Of a stretch of DNA of 64,000 bases, positions 1-8,021 are shown piece after piece. The notes beneath the pieces were generated by a model. That model had not been told where the DNA came from. It ran no database searches and worked only from the letters and a program-made list of their open reading frames with translations. Positions within the stretch are counted from its first letter, which is position 1. Each line of letters starts with the position of its first letter. Where the stretch lies: positions 1-64,000 of the forward strand of contig JBPCNX010000094.1 of the NCBI GenBank assembly GCA_051000815.1, given 5' to 3'. Position numbers and translations under genes: made by a program. This stretch comes from PSRF01 sp051000815. GTDB lineage: Bacteria > Acidobacteriota > Blastocatellia > Pyrinomonadales > Pyrinomonadaceae.

Positions 1-845
1 GCGCCCACCCCGATGCGCTCGGCCGGGTCCTGCGCCTTCTTTCTGCATACGGAGTGTTTGAGTCTCAGGACGATAAGTTCCGCCACTCTCCGGCGTCGCG
101 GTTGTTGCGAACCGATCACCCGCAGTCCATGCGTGACTTCGCACGGATGTGCGGCCAGTCGATCAACTGGGCGGCATTTGGGCAATTGGATTATTCCGTC
201 CGCACCGGTCTTCCGGCGGCGGACAAAATCCACCCGGGCGGCTTCTGGGCCTACCTGGCAGAAAATCCGGAAGCGAATGGCATATTCAACGCGACGATGA
301 CGGCCAAAGCACACGGTCAGGTTGCGGGAATCCTTGCCTCCTACGACTTCTCGGGCTTTGGTCTGATCGGCGATATCGGCGGTGGTCGCGGCCACCTGTT
401 GCGGGCAGTGCTCGACTCAGCGCCGACCGCGAAAGGCGTGCTGTTCGATCAACCGCACGTGATCAAGGAGACTGCCGGCATTGCCTCGGAGCGACTCACC
501 CTACAAGCCGGCGATTTCTTCAAGGATACACTGCCGGCCTGCGACGCCTATCTGGTAATGGAAGTCATCCACGACTGGGCAGACAAGGAGGCGGTCGCCA
601 TTTTGAAGGCGATTCGTCAGGCGGCACCGTCCCACGCGAAGCTGCTTTTGCTCGAAACGATGATCCCGACTGATCCCGGTCCCGATTGGTCTAAGATGCT
701 GGACATTCTCATGCTGAATTGGGCCGGAGGCCGGCAACGCACCCTGCAGGAATACGAAACGCTTTTCGACAGCGCAGGCTTTTCCTTCACGCGTGAGATC
801 GACACTGGCGCCGACATCTCGATCATCGAGGCGCGGACCGCGTAA
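1..845 (+). CDS. SAM-dependent O-methyltransferase, 5' end cut by the window
   Basis: The frame is open from base 3, so the start lies upstream of the window. The visible part begins in a winged-helix dimerisation region and runs into an acetylserotonin/hydroxyneurosporene-type O-methyltransferase domain (PF00891). The SAM-binding glycine motif GDIGGGRGHLL is clear. The family's catalytic-histidine region appears as MEVIHDWADKEAV, followed by LLLLETMIP. Such enzymes methylate phenolic or enol hydroxyls of small molecules. The substrate cannot be read from sequence. An internal GTG at 54 is not the likely start because homology-like sequence continues upstream of it. No other biosynthetic gene is next to it. 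Confidence 0.85.
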   Translation, partial: AHPDALGRVLRLLSAYGVFESQDDKFRHSPASRLLRTDHPQSMRDFARMCGQSINWAAFGQLDYSVRTGLPAADKIHPGGFWAYLAENPEANGIFNATMTAKAHGQVAGILASYDFSGFGLIGDIGGGRGHLLRAVLDSAPTAKGVLFDQPHVIKETAGIASERLTLQAGDFFKDTLPACDAYLVMEVIHDWADKEAVAILKAIRQAAPSHAKLLLLETMIPTDPGPDWSKMLDILMLNWAGGRQRTLQEYETLFDSAGFSFTREIDTGADISIIEARTA

Positions 846-953
846 CCAATGATGCTCAGCGGACGTGTGATCAGCATGTCTCTCATCGACAACTTGCCGT
901 GAGCGCAGTTGTGGCCCGGCCTGAAACGCGTCGTTCGACAGCGCGAATCTTGG

Positions 954-1040
954 GTAGTGCCCTAGTTTGGTTTTCGTAGCGCCTTGAACGCCATTCATTC
1001 AGCGCAAACTAACAGTTTGCGTTACAAATTAGGGCACTAC
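954..1040. repeat. MITE-like palindromic repeat, family A, copy 1
   Basis: An 87-bp element bounded by perfect 11-bp terminal inverted repeats, GTAGTGCCCTA and its complement. It contains the inner palindrome GCAAACTAACAGTTTGC. It is closely related to the reverse complement of 25780-25883, but lacks one of that copy's two inner palindromes. It lies between the methyltransferase and the RibD_C gene. No transposase is nearby. Confidence 0.85.
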
Positions 1041-1061
1041 TGAATTTTGCATGGAGCGATT

Positions 1062-1574
1062 ATGCGACGTGTTCGCTATTCGGTTGCGGTTAGTCTGGAT
1101 GGGTACATCGCCGGTCCAAAGGGCGAGGCGGACTGGATCATCATGGACCCGGATATCGACTTCGGCGCGATGTTCGAGCAGTTCGACACGTTCCTCCTGG
1201 GACGCCGGACGTTCGAGCCGATGGCACGCGTACGGAAGAGCGAGACGCCCGGCGTGAAGACCTTCGTCTTCTCGCGGACGCTGCGGCAGCAGGACTACCC
1301 GGGGGTGACGATCGTCGCCGAGGGCGTGGAGGAGACGGTGGCCGCCCTACGCGCGGAGCCGGGAAAGGATATCTGGCTGTTCGGCGGCGGTTCGCTCTTT
1401 CGCAGTCTCCTCGACGCCGGGCTGGTAGATACAGTGGAGGTTGCCATCATGCCGGTCCTTCTCGGCGAAGGGATTCCTCTGCTTGCGCCGCCGGCCAGGC
1501 AAAAGAAACTTCAACTAACCGGTCACAAAGTTTACCCGACCGGGATAGTTTCATTGGAGTACACAGTCCAGTGA
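1062..1574 (+). CDS. RibD C-terminal/dihydrofolate-reductase-like protein (1 of 3)
   Basis: A protein of about 170 residues with the RibD_C (PF01872) fold. It has an N-terminal strand followed by SLDGYIAGPKGEADW, the LLGRRTFEPM segment, the strand-loop VFSRTL, a nucleotide-binding GKDIWLFGGGSLFRSLLDAG segment and the closing PVLLGEGIPLL motif. Family members are NADPH-dependent reductases related to DHFR and to the riboflavin reductase RibD, but these stand-alone versions rarely have known substrates. The start is ATG 1062, with GGAG at 1053-1056. A TTG at 1047 in the same frame has no ribosome site. An attC-like site follows the stop directly. Two paralogues lie at 28698 and 29352. Confidence 0.85.
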   Translation: MRRVRYSVAVSLDGYIAGPKGEADWIIMDPDIDFGAMFEQFDTFLLGRRTFEPMARVRKSETPGVKTFVFSRTLRQQDYPGVTIVAEGVEETVAALRAEPGKDIWLFGGGSLFRSLLDAGLVDTVEVAIMPVLLGEGIPLLAPPARQKKLQLTGHKVYPTGIVSLEYTVQ

Positions 1575-1580
1575 ACCGGT

Positions 1581-1686
1581 GTCCAACAAAGCCTTGCAGC
1601 TGAGGGCGCGATAGCATGCTTTTCGCGTAATCTCTTGCTTTGCGGCTGAAGGCTGACGCGCGCCGCAGCAAGGGCCAGCGTTACGC
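1581..1686 (+). other. degenerate integron attC-like site 1
   Basis: It starts 7 nt after the RibD_C stop with GTCCAAC, which fits the attC R'' consensus RYYYAAC, followed by AAAGCCTTGCAGCTG. It ends with CGCAGCAAGGGCCAGC and GTTACGC, one mismatch from the R' consensus GTTRRRY. The two arms are imperfect inverted complements around a central loop. The left arm resembles those at 2814 and 4021. No integron integrase is present in the window. Confidence 0.45.
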
Positions 1687-1727
1687 GGCTGGACCGTCAT
1701 GCTTACTGATCCGATGTTGGAGGAATA

Positions 1728-2204
1728 ATGATATTACGCAAGGTCGTTCTTTTCTTTACGGCGGTCCTGGTTGCTCTCACAGCGGGACGGGCTTTCTGGG
1801 TTTGGCTTGGCGAAAACCCAGCTAATCTATCCGGCGCGACATACGTTGAGTTCTTTCAGGTGCTCGACCGTGGGATCGCGTTACCTATCGCGGTGACCGG
1901 CATTGGCGGAGCTGTGTTAGCGGGCATTTCCGCCATTCTTTTTAGGCGCGACCGCCCGGCCTTCTATTTATTGCTGGCGACGTGTGGCCTGGCTTTGCTT
2001 GCAACTATTGTTACCATCTCGGTCCACCTCCCGATTAACGCGCGGGTCGCGACTTGGAATCCCACTGCTCTACCTCCGAATTATCGGGACTTTCTTGACC
2101 AATGGTGGAAATGGCAGCAGGTGCGCCTGGTCGCGATGCTAGCAGCCATGGGTCTCGTGTTTGCCGCCATGCTCGTTCGCAAGGAGTCGGCCCAACGCTC
2201 GTGA
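1728..2204 (+). CDS. DUF1772 (anthrone oxygenase-like) membrane protein
   Basis: A 158-residue protein with four predicted membrane helices, near residues 5-25, 45-68, 78-98 and 130-150. A polar stretch with W(N)PTALPPNYRDF and a Trp-rich segment (DQWWKWQQVR) comes before the last helix. This is the layout of the DUF1772 family, which includes fungal anthrone oxygenase-like proteins; bacterial members have no established function. GGAGGA at 1719-1724 gives a strong ribosome site for ATG 1728. It is followed after 72 bp by the cupin gene and could share a transcript with it. Confidence 0.75.
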   Translation: MILRKVVLFFTAVLVALTAGRAFWVWLGENPANLSGATYVEFFQVLDRGIALPIAVTGIGGAVLAGISAILFRRDRPAFYLLLATCGLALLATIVTISVHLPINARVATWNPTALPPNYRDFLDQWWKWQQVRLVAMLAAMGLVFAAMLVRKESAQRS

Positions 2205-2276
2205 TCTTTGTCGCGCCAGCACTCGCGATGGAAACGCGCCCACAGACTTCAATCGTTGACTTACAAAGGGAGACAT

Positions 2277-2801
2277 ATGCCCATAACTGCCTTCAACAGT
2301 TTCACTGACGGCCTCGATTCGAATCAACGGAGCCGCGAACACTTCATTGCCAACATCGACGTGGAGCACGACCGCCTCTGGGTTCCTTATGCGGAAGGTG
2401 TATGGGTCCAGCCGTGCTGCTTTAACGTCACGTCTGGAGGATTCAGCGTCGTTCTGAAAGGTCTCCCCGGCGCCCAGCTGGGCACTCACTACCACGTTGG
2501 CACCGTCCGTGGGTATACGATGCGTGGTCACTGGCGGTACCTGGAGCATGACTGGGTTGCAAAGCCCGGAACGTTTATCTATGAACCCGCCGGCGAGGCT
2601 CACACGCTGGTCATTACCGACGACTCACCAGAACCAGCGCTGATCCTTTTCATGGTCGAGGGCGGTCTCATCTATCTGGACAAGTCGGTCAATGGTGGCT
2701 TTGCTGCCTACGAGGATGGATTCACCCTTCTCGAGCTGACTCGGAAGTACTATCGCGACGCCGGTCTCGATGTCGGCCAGCTGGACCTGCTAGTTCGCTA
2801 G
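2277..2801 (+). CDS. cupin, 2,4'-dihydroxyacetophenone dioxygenase-like
   Basis: A 174-residue single cupin. The first motif reads GTHYHVGTVRGYTMRG, with the usual metal-binding histidine pair and YTMRGHW, and the second is PAGEAHTLVI. This pattern and length match the 2,4'-dihydroxyacetophenone dioxygenase-like group of cupins, which cleave C-C bonds next to carbonyls with a non-haem metal. The substrate is not inferable. ATG 2277 is chosen because AAAGGGAG precedes it; the same frame extends upstream without a better start. A GTCTAAC attC-like half site lies 12 nt after the stop. Confidence 0.75.
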   Translation: MPITAFNSFTDGLDSNQRSREHFIANIDVEHDRLWVPYAEGVWVQPCCFNVTSGGFSVVLKGLPGAQLGTHYHVGTVRGYTMRGHWRYLEHDWVAKPGTFIYEPAGEAHTLVITDDSPEPALILFMVEGGLIYLDKSVNGGFAAYEDGFTLLELTRKYYRDAGLDVGQLDLLVR

Positions 2802-2813
2802 TTGAGCCGCCCG

Positions 2814-2834
2814 GTCTAACAGCCTTGCAGCTGC
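2814..2834 (+). other. attC-like left arm (site 2, incomplete)
   Basis: GTCTAAC matches the attC R'' consensus perfectly and is followed by AGCCTTGCAGCTGC, nearly identical to the left arm at 1581. No matching right arm (GTTRRRY) is seen before the next gene at 2854, so the site looks truncated. Confidence 0.4.
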
Positions 2835-2853
2835 TTTTCAACGCGAGGGTGCA

Positions 2854-3244
2854 ATGAACGACGAGCAATTCGTTTTTGCCAAGACCATTATGACGCGAAT
2901 TGTTATGGAGAAGATTCCAGAAGCGAAGCGATGGTCCGTCTCCAAAGAATTCAAATCATGGATCGATAGTCTGTCTAAAGAGCAATTTCAAGTGTACCTG
3001 GATCGCTTGAGGCTGTTGACGCGAACACTCTCAGATCAGGAGAGTGCAAGATCAGGGGGCCTCAAAGGAGACAGGTACGTTCATCTTTTTTGGATCTTAC
3101 CTGCCCGCCGAAAGCCAGAAGATGGAGCAGCTCGCTCGGATCGGCGGGGAGGCCACTGCGTATTTCGCTTTGGCCTTTTGGAGAAGTCTTCAACTTGAAG
3201 AGCTGCAAGCACGATTGAGGAGTAATAAATCAGATCCGCCTTGA
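2854..3244 (+). pseudogene. frameshifted small gene, function unknown
   Basis: The frame starting at ATG 2854 reads as a plausible helical protein up to about residue 65 (EQFQVYLDRLRLL...). It then turns low-complexity and basic. The +1 frame takes over with convincing sequence, including TGTFIFFGSYLPAES and AYFALAFWRSLQLEELQ, and ends at 3244. The switch coincides with a run of five G at 3055-3059, so a one-base indel there would restore a protein of about 130 residues. It may be a broken gene or a sequencing error. I do not recognise the family. Confidence 0.55.
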
Positions 3245-3436
3245 ATGATTTAGCCAGAGCGCATACATGGCGCAACCTTCCGCTCGACAGTCGGGCATGT
3301 CCTAACCTGTTTCGTCGCCCATGAAGGTCACCATCGCGGGCAGATCGTCATGCTCGCCCGCCAACTCGGTTATCGTTTGCCCGTTGAGATTACCGGTGGT
3401 CTTTGGCAATGGTCGAAGCGCTCCAAGGAGGCTTGA
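3245..3436 (+). pseudogene. DinB-family protein, C-terminal remnant
   Basis: The frame ending at the TGA at 3434-3436 reads VAHEGHHRGQIVMLARQLG and then a short tail. This is the signature last helix of DinB/DUF664-type metal-binding four-helix proteins, whose HxxxGQ motif carries a metal-ligand histidine. Only about 60 codons remain and there is no start codon. The N-terminal three helices, which would carry the other metal histidines, are missing. The ribosome site of the next gene (AAGGAGG, 3425-3431) lies inside this tail. Confidence 0.6.
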
Positions 3437-3446
3437 GCTAGATTCT

Positions 3447-4070
3447 ATGAGAGAGGCATCCCAACCCTTAAAAACCCTGGAAGGTCAGGTGGTGAGCTGT
3501 CCCGACGAGATTGAGGGTCTCCGTCTCCTTCTCAAGCCTATGGTGTCTGAGTACGCCGATGAGATCTTCAAAGAGTTTACGCCGGAGATCACAACTTACA
3601 TGTTTCCTCGGAGTCCATCCCATATCAGTGAGACCGAGCAGTTTGTTGCCGATGCGTGTAAACAACGAGAAGCCGGGACAGATTTGGGATTCGTCATTCT
3701 CGACAAGGAAGACGGTGAGTTCCTCGGTGTTTGTGGGCTTCACGGTACTCGAAATGCGAGAGAACCGGAATTAGGGATTTGGCTGAAAAAGGCCGCACAT
3801 AAAAAGGGCCTGGGTCGGGAGGCAATCAGCGTCCTTAAGGCATGGTGCGAACAAACGCTTTCCATCGATGGTTTCGTCTATCCTGTCGATCGCAGAAATC
3901 AGCCAAGTCGAAAGATTGCCGAAGCACTAGGGGGGAAAGTTGCCGCCGAGAAGAAAGTCGTAAACATGAGCGGCGGTGAACTAGACGAGTTGATTTACCT
4001 GATACCTTTATCTCCCCCGCTGATGACAAGCGCTTTGCAGCGGACTCGCAATAAGGGAACCTCTTATTAA
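3447..4070 (+). CDS. GNAT family N-acetyltransferase
   Basis: A 207-residue GNAT protein of the RimJ/RimL type. It shows an N-terminal RLLLKPMVSEYADEIF region, a central strand FVILDKEDGEFLGVCGL, the acetyl-CoA-binding stretch KKAAHKKGLGREAISVLKAW and a late YPVDRRNQPSRKIAEALGG motif (asparagine plus SRKIAEALG). The start is ATG 3447, 15 nt after AAGGAGG. The last 20 or so residues lie beyond the usual domain end and are encoded by an attC-like arm, so the native stop may have been lost. The acceptor substrate is unknown. Confidence 0.8.
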   Translation: MREASQPLKTLEGQVVSCPDEIEGLRLLLKPMVSEYADEIFKEFTPEITTYMFPRSPSHISETEQFVADACKQREAGTDLGFVILDKEDGEFLGVCGLHGTRNAREPELGIWLKKAAHKKGLGREAISVLKAWCEQTLSIDGFVYPVDRRNQPSRKIAEALGGKVAAEKKVVNMSGGELDELIYLIPLSPPLMTSALQRTRNKGTSY

Positions 4071-4096
4071 ATTCGCGCGAAAGCACAGTGTTAAAT
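4021..4096 (+). other. degenerate attC-like site 3
   Basis: The left arm GACAAGCGCTTTGCAGCGGA and the right arm GCGCGAAAGCACAGT are approximate inverted complements. The right end GTTAAAT (4090-4096) matches the R' consensus GTTRRRY. The left arm overlaps the 3' end of the GNAT gene. Length (76 bp) and position after a cassette-sized gene fit an attC site. Confidence 0.4.
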
Positions 4097-4147
4097 TGAC
4101 CTGCGGTGTGACGCGACTGGTGAAGCATGGAATTGGAGGTCAACACA

Positions 4148-4333
4148 ATGAATGGTCGTGCTGCTGGTGCGGGGTTCCCAATCATATTTGGGGCTTACCT
4201 TCTGATTTCGAACTTCTCACGGAGCACGCTTTTCAGTGAAGACAAACAGGCTACGTCCCACAGTGCCTTTTCTGCGTTAGGCGCGTTCCTGTTAGTTATA
4301 GGTTTGGTCTTCCTGTACAAAAACCTTAAGTAG
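4148..4333 (+). CDS. small two-helix membrane protein
   Basis: A 61-residue protein with two hydrophobic segments (PIIFGAYLLI near residues 9-20 and FSALGAFLLVIGLVFLY near 38-56) and a polar loop between them. GGAGG at 4135-4139 supports ATG 4148; the in-frame ATG at 4127 has no ribosome site. The stop is only 2 nt from the start of the next gene, so the two are probably translated together. The family is not recognised. Confidence 0.6.
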   Translation: MNGRAAGAGFPIIFGAYLLISNFSRSTLFSEDKQATSHSAFSALGAFLLVIGLVFLYKNLK

Positions 4334-4335
4334 AC

Positions 4336-4578
4336 ATGGCCGACAACCCAATAGGTCATTACGCTCCGGAGGAATGTGCGCGTTGTAGAGGCACAGGCGT
4401 CAGCCTGTCTAAGGACTCCAATAGTTGCCCCACATGTGTCGGTCAGGGGAGTGTCGCCGTGCTCCAGCCTGCGAGGCAGTGTGCGCGGTGTGGCGGGAGT
4501 GGGTTGGATAAGGACAGCATCGACACCCCTTGCCCCTCATGTTCAGGCAGCGGGTGGGCGCTTCATTGGAGGAGGTAG
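4336..4578 (+). CDS. DnaJ-type CxxCxGxG zinc-motif protein
   Basis: An 80-residue protein with four cysteine motifs: CARCRGTG, CPTCVGQG, CARCGGSG and CPSCSGSG. These are the four repeats of the DnaJ/Hsp40 cysteine-rich domain, which bind two zinc ions. There is no J-domain and no peptide-binding domain, so this is a free-standing zinc module. In bacteria such modules occur as small accessory proteins of uncertain role. ATG 4336 starts 2 nt after the preceding stop, which suggests coupling to the small membrane protein. Confidence 0.75.
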   Translation: MADNPIGHYAPEECARCRGTGVSLSKDSNSCPTCVGQGSVAVLQPARQCARCGGSGLDKDSIDTPCPSCSGSGWALHWRR

Positions 4579-4605
4579 AGACGTGAGTGCGCTATCTAAT
4601 AAAAC

Positions 4606-4749
4606 TTGCGGACGGACGGAACGACAGCCCCTCTCTCAAAGATCTTTTCTGTCGATAAACGGCGGGCGGAAGGCGGGCTGCCTCCTCTTTCTGAGTACCG
4701 AGAGATGTTGAAGCAATTTTACTTCCCGCAGAGCCAGGCTAAACCGTAG
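4606..4749 (+). pseudogene. possible gene fragment, C-terminal remnant
   Basis: A 47-codon frame opening after a stop, with TTG 4606 as its only start-like codon and no ribosome site. Its end reads like ordinary protein (GLPPLSEYREMLKQFYF). It sits in the otherwise empty 4579-4806 gap. It could be the remnant of a lost gene or cassette, or a chance frame. Confidence 0.2.
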
Positions 4750-4806
4750 GCTGCAATGGATGAAGACTGACGTTCGCTGTTTGCGTTCGCCAGTTAGAGG
4801 TGCATC

Positions 4807-5142
4807 TTGATAAGAGGTCTTATATACGTCGCATGGCTGATTTCCTTCTCGGTCGCTATTGGCTATGCGTTATGGCTTTTGGTCCAGTTGCCGACAAAAA
4901 GATGGGGTGAATCAGCATTCGACTATGTATATGTCGAGGATGATGGAACTGCGAGGGCATTGAGCGCTGAAGAGGAAGAGCAGTTGAGTACGGCGTTCCT
5001 TCCGGACGATGAAACGCAGCCCTACATTAAGCCTCAATACGAATCACTAAGTTCGGATGGACGGTTGCGCGGTTATCTCAGACGGCGTCAACTGCCTAAA
5101 GGGATTTATGTCGGCCGGCCGCTTAGTGATGAGCGCGGCTAG
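4807..5142 (+). CDS. hypothetical single-pass membrane protein
   Basis: A 111-residue protein. Residues 4-27 form one hydrophobic helix (LIYVAWLISFSVAIGYALW). The rest is an acidic, probably soluble domain with EEEEQLSTAFLPDDE, ending in a basic RRRQLPKG patch. The start is TTG 4807, chosen because AGAGG (4796-4800) precedes it at good spacing and there is no other start. The GTTAGAG just upstream is close to an attC R' box. No family recognised. Confidence 0.5.
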   Translation: MIRGLIYVAWLISFSVAIGYALWLLVQLPTKRWGESAFDYVYVEDDGTARALSAEEEEQLSTAFLPDDETQPYIKPQYESLSSDGRLRGYLRRRQLPKGIYVGRPLSDERG

Positions 5143-5384
5143 TGTCTTAGAAAGTCTCTGAGATCGCGCCGCCGGAATCAGCGTCTCATCGAACACTTGC
5201 CGCTCTAACAATGAAGTGGCTGTTGTCGTAGTCGCTGAAGAGCAGCCCTGGCTCGCCTCCCTGAGACTTGAACAGCGCGCCTTGACTTGCTTACCCCTGA
5301 GGCTATAAGTTGCGCCGCACTCGGAAGATGTTTTAATCCAACCAATCCCGGTTACTTAACCTACAACTCGAAAGGACTGACACC

Positions 5385-5852
5385 ATGAAAAATAAACTTC
5401 CCCTTGTCTTGTTCGCGCTCCTGGCAGCAACCGCTCTTTGCCTGGCACAGACTGACGCGACCTCAAAGTCGAAGTCGAAAGCTGCCGCCGCAAACCATTC
5501 CGACCAAATGCTTGTAGATAACTCTCGAGCAGTATGGGAAGCCTACAAGAGTAAGAACATCGCGGCCATCAAAGCACACTCCGCCGAGAATTACGTGGCC
5601 TTTACTCTGGCTGGCCCGTCCACTCTCCAACAGGATATCGATACCATCGAGAAGCTCACCATCGAATCTTTCACCATCGATGAGCCGAAGGTTACCTGGG
5701 CAACAAAGGATGTGGCTATTCTTCGCTATAAATGCGACCTCAAGGGGTCGTTTGATGGAAAACCGTTTAAGCCGGTCTATGCCACCGAAGTGTGGGTCAA
5801 TCGTGGAGGCAAGTGGCGGATCGTTTCTTATTCAGAAACGCCTGTGAGTTAG
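5385..5852 (+). CDS. secreted SnoaL/DUF4440-like protein
   Basis: A 155-residue protein with a signal peptide (LVLFALLAATALCLAQ, cleavage near residue 22), a short Lys/Ser-rich linker and an NTF2-like fold. The fold shows an initial helix (VDNSRAVWEAYKSKN), AENYVAFTLAG, and final strands ATEVWVNRGGKWRIVSYS, the typical DUF4440 ending. Such domains are small-molecule-binding or enzymatic cone folds. AAAGGA at 5371-5376 supports ATG 5385. The 240 bp upstream hold no recognisable gene. Confidence 0.7.
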   Translation: MKNKLPLVLFALLAATALCLAQTDATSKSKSKAAAANHSDQMLVDNSRAVWEAYKSKNIAAIKAHSAENYVAFTLAGPSTLQQDIDTIEKLTIESFTIDEPKVTWATKDVAILRYKCDLKGSFDGKPFKPVYATEVWVNRGGKWRIVSYSETPVS

Positions 5853-6019
5853 CGCCCGGGTTTCGATCTCTTCACTGTTTCGGTCGTTGCAGGCTCTGTC
5901 TCTCGTCGCATCCTGTCGCGTTCGAGGTTGTGTGAAAACGGAATGCTCACGCGGTAAAGAGTAAGTAGGGGCAATTCACGGTTCGCTTTTCATCATTCAT
6001 AGTTGCCTACAGGAGGCTT

Positions 6020-7972
6020 ATGAAACCAAAAGAACTCACCATCCGCGGCCTGGTTCTCGGCGCGCTTATCACAACGATTTTCACCGCGGCAAATGTATAC
6101 CTGGGCCTGAAGGTCGGGCTTACCTTCGCGTCGTCGATTCCCGCGGCGGTAATCTCGATGGCCATCCTGAGTTTCGTGAAAGATTCGTCGATTCTCGAAA
6201 ACAACATCGTCCAGACCGTCGCTTCCGCGGCCGGCACGCTCTCAGCGATCATCTTTGTCCTGCCGGGACTGGTGATCGTCGGCTGGTGGACGGGATTTCC
6301 TTTCTGGCAATCGTTTCTCATTTGCCTTAGCGGCGGTGTGCTGGGTGTGTTGTTCACGATCCCGCTGCGCCGCGCCCTCGTAACGAACTCCGACCTTCCT
6401 TACCCGGAAGGCGTAGCGGCGGCCGAGGTCTTGAAAGTCGGCTCCGGCACGCGTGGCGAAACAAAAGACGAGACAGGCGAAGCGAGGGAAGGTCTCACTG
6501 CCGTGATCCTCGGCTCCGTAGCCTCGGCGGGACTCGCCATCCTCACGGCGACGCGCATCGCCTCCTCTGAAATCGCGGGCTTCTTCCGACTAGGTACCAT
6601 GGCTTCGAGCGGATACAACATCGCCTTCTCGCTGGCGCTCGTCGGCGCTGGCCATCTCGTCGGACTGTCCGTCGGAATGGCGATGCTAACCGGTCTCATA
6701 ATCGCGTGGGCGATCGCGGTGCCAATCTTGACGTCAATGCAACCCGCCGCTGAGGGCGTGGAGCTCGGAGCGCACACGATTGCGATCTGGCGCACGCAGG
6801 TCCGGTTCATCGGCGCCGGAGCGATTGCGATCGCGGCCATCTACACACTGGCCAAGCTCGCGAAACCGGTTGTCGGCGGACTCGTGAGCACGCTCGCGAG
6901 TTCTCGTGATAAGGGCGTACGAGACGATCTCGACCGTGATCTCTCCCCGGCATGGATTCTGATACTCACGGTCGCATGTCTTGTCATCAGCGGTTTTCTA
7001 GCTTACACGTTCGCGCGGTCGACGGTGCTCGCGCCAAATGCCCTGACGCTGACGCTGATCGCCGTGCCGTTCGTGCTGATCGTCGGTTTCCTCATCGCCG
7101 GAATCTGCGGATATATGGCGGGATTGATCGGCGCCTCTAATAGCCCAATCTCTGGCGTTGGCATTCTGTCGATCGTCATATGCGCTTCGGTGCTGATCTT
7201 CGCCGTTTCCCCGACAACAGAGACACGTCCTGCGCTCGTCGCCTTCGCGCTCTTCGTGACTGCGATCATCTTCGCCTGCGCGACGATCTCCAACGATAAT
7301 TTGCAGGATCTGAAAACGGGCCAGCTTGTCGGCGCCTCACCTATGCGTCAGCAAATCGCGCTCATCGTTGGCGTCGCCGCCGGCGCCGCGGTAATTCCGT
7401 TTGTGCTCAACCTGCTGGCCACTGCCTACGGTTTCGCCGGAGCTCCCAACGTCAATGTTGTCGCACCAAATCCGTTGCCGGCGCCACAGGCGACGCTAAT
7501 CTCCGCTCTCGCCCAGGGCGTGATCGGTGGCAACCTCGAATGGAAAATGATCGGCATCGGCGCGCTCGTGGGCGTCGGCCTCATCCTGTTGGACGCGATA
7601 CTCGGCACAATGAAGAAACTGCGCATTCCGCCCCTCGCGGTCGGCATTGGCATCTATCTCCCAATGTCGGCGACCTTCGCCGTGGTTGTTGGTGCGGTGA
7701 TCTCGCATTGGTATAACAAACGTGCCCGTGCGGCTGCGAATCCTGAGCGCGCTGAGCGGCTGGGCACCCTTGTGGCGTCGGGATTGATTGTGGGCGAGAG
7801 CCTGTGGGGCGTAATCAACGCCGGTCTTATTGTCGGCTTGTCGAAGGATGCGCCGCTCGCGCTGGTATCCGAAGACTTTGCGCTCGGGCCCTGGCTGGGG
7901 CCGCTCGGATTCGTGGGCATAATCATTCTGCTGTACGGGTGGATGTTGCGACGGTCGGCAGCGGCGCGGTAG
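6020..7972 (+). CDS. OPT family oligopeptide/metal-chelate transporter
   Basis: A 650-residue polytopic inner-membrane protein with about 15-16 hydrophobic helices. It opens with KELTIRGLVLGALITTIFTAANVYLGLKVG, and the next conserved blocks are SSIPAAVISMAIL and SDLPYPEGVAAAEVLK, all hallmarks of bacterial OPT transporters (PF03169). Other OPT features are GASNSPISGVGIL and PPLAVGIGIYLPMSATFAVV. Substrates in the family are oligopeptides or metal-siderophore conjugates taken up with protons. The length is normal. The start is set by AGGAGG at 6011-6016 just before ATG 6020. A small membrane protein gene follows 49 bp later. Confidence 0.9.
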   Translation: MKPKELTIRGLVLGALITTIFTAANVYLGLKVGLTFASSIPAAVISMAILSFVKDSSILENNIVQTVASAAGTLSAIIFVLPGLVIVGWWTGFPFWQSFLICLSGGVLGVLFTIPLRRALVTNSDLPYPEGVAAAEVLKVGSGTRGETKDETGEAREGLTAVILGSVASAGLAILTATRIASSEIAGFFRLGTMASSGYNIAFSLALVGAGHLVGLSVGMAMLTGLIIAWAIAVPILTSMQPAAEGVELGAHTIAIWRTQVRFIGAGAIAIAAIYTLAKLAKPVVGGLVSTLASSRDKGVRDDLDRDLSPAWILILTVACLVISGFLAYTFARSTVLAPNALTLTLIAVPFVLIVGFLIAGICGYMAGLIGASNSPISGVGILSIVICASVLIFAVSPTTETRPALVAFALFVTAIIFACATISNDNLQDLKTGQLVGASPMRQQIALIVGVAAGAAVIPFVLNLLATAYGFAGAPNVNVVAPNPLPAPQATLISALAQGVIGGNLEWKMIGIGALVGVGLILLDAILGTMKKLRIPPLAVGIGIYLPMSATFAVVVGAVISHWYNKRARAAANPERAERLGTLVASGLIVGESLWGVINAGLIVGLSKDAPLALVSEDFALGPWLGPLGFVGIIILLYGWMLRRSAAAR

Positions 7973-8021
7973 CTCAGTTCGAGTTTCAAGAGTGATAAGC
8001 ACGACTAAAAAAGGAGAGCCA

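Noticed and set aside
54..56. GTG 54 as the start of the O-methyltransferase
   Set aside because: Homology-like sequence continues upstream to base 3, so the gene is truncated by the window.
1..845. Natural-product gene cluster around the O-methyltransferase
   Set aside because: The downstream neighbours are unrelated small genes; upstream is not visible.
1..5150. Complete mobile integron
   Set aside because: No integrase gene and no attI; only degenerate attC-like sites were seen.
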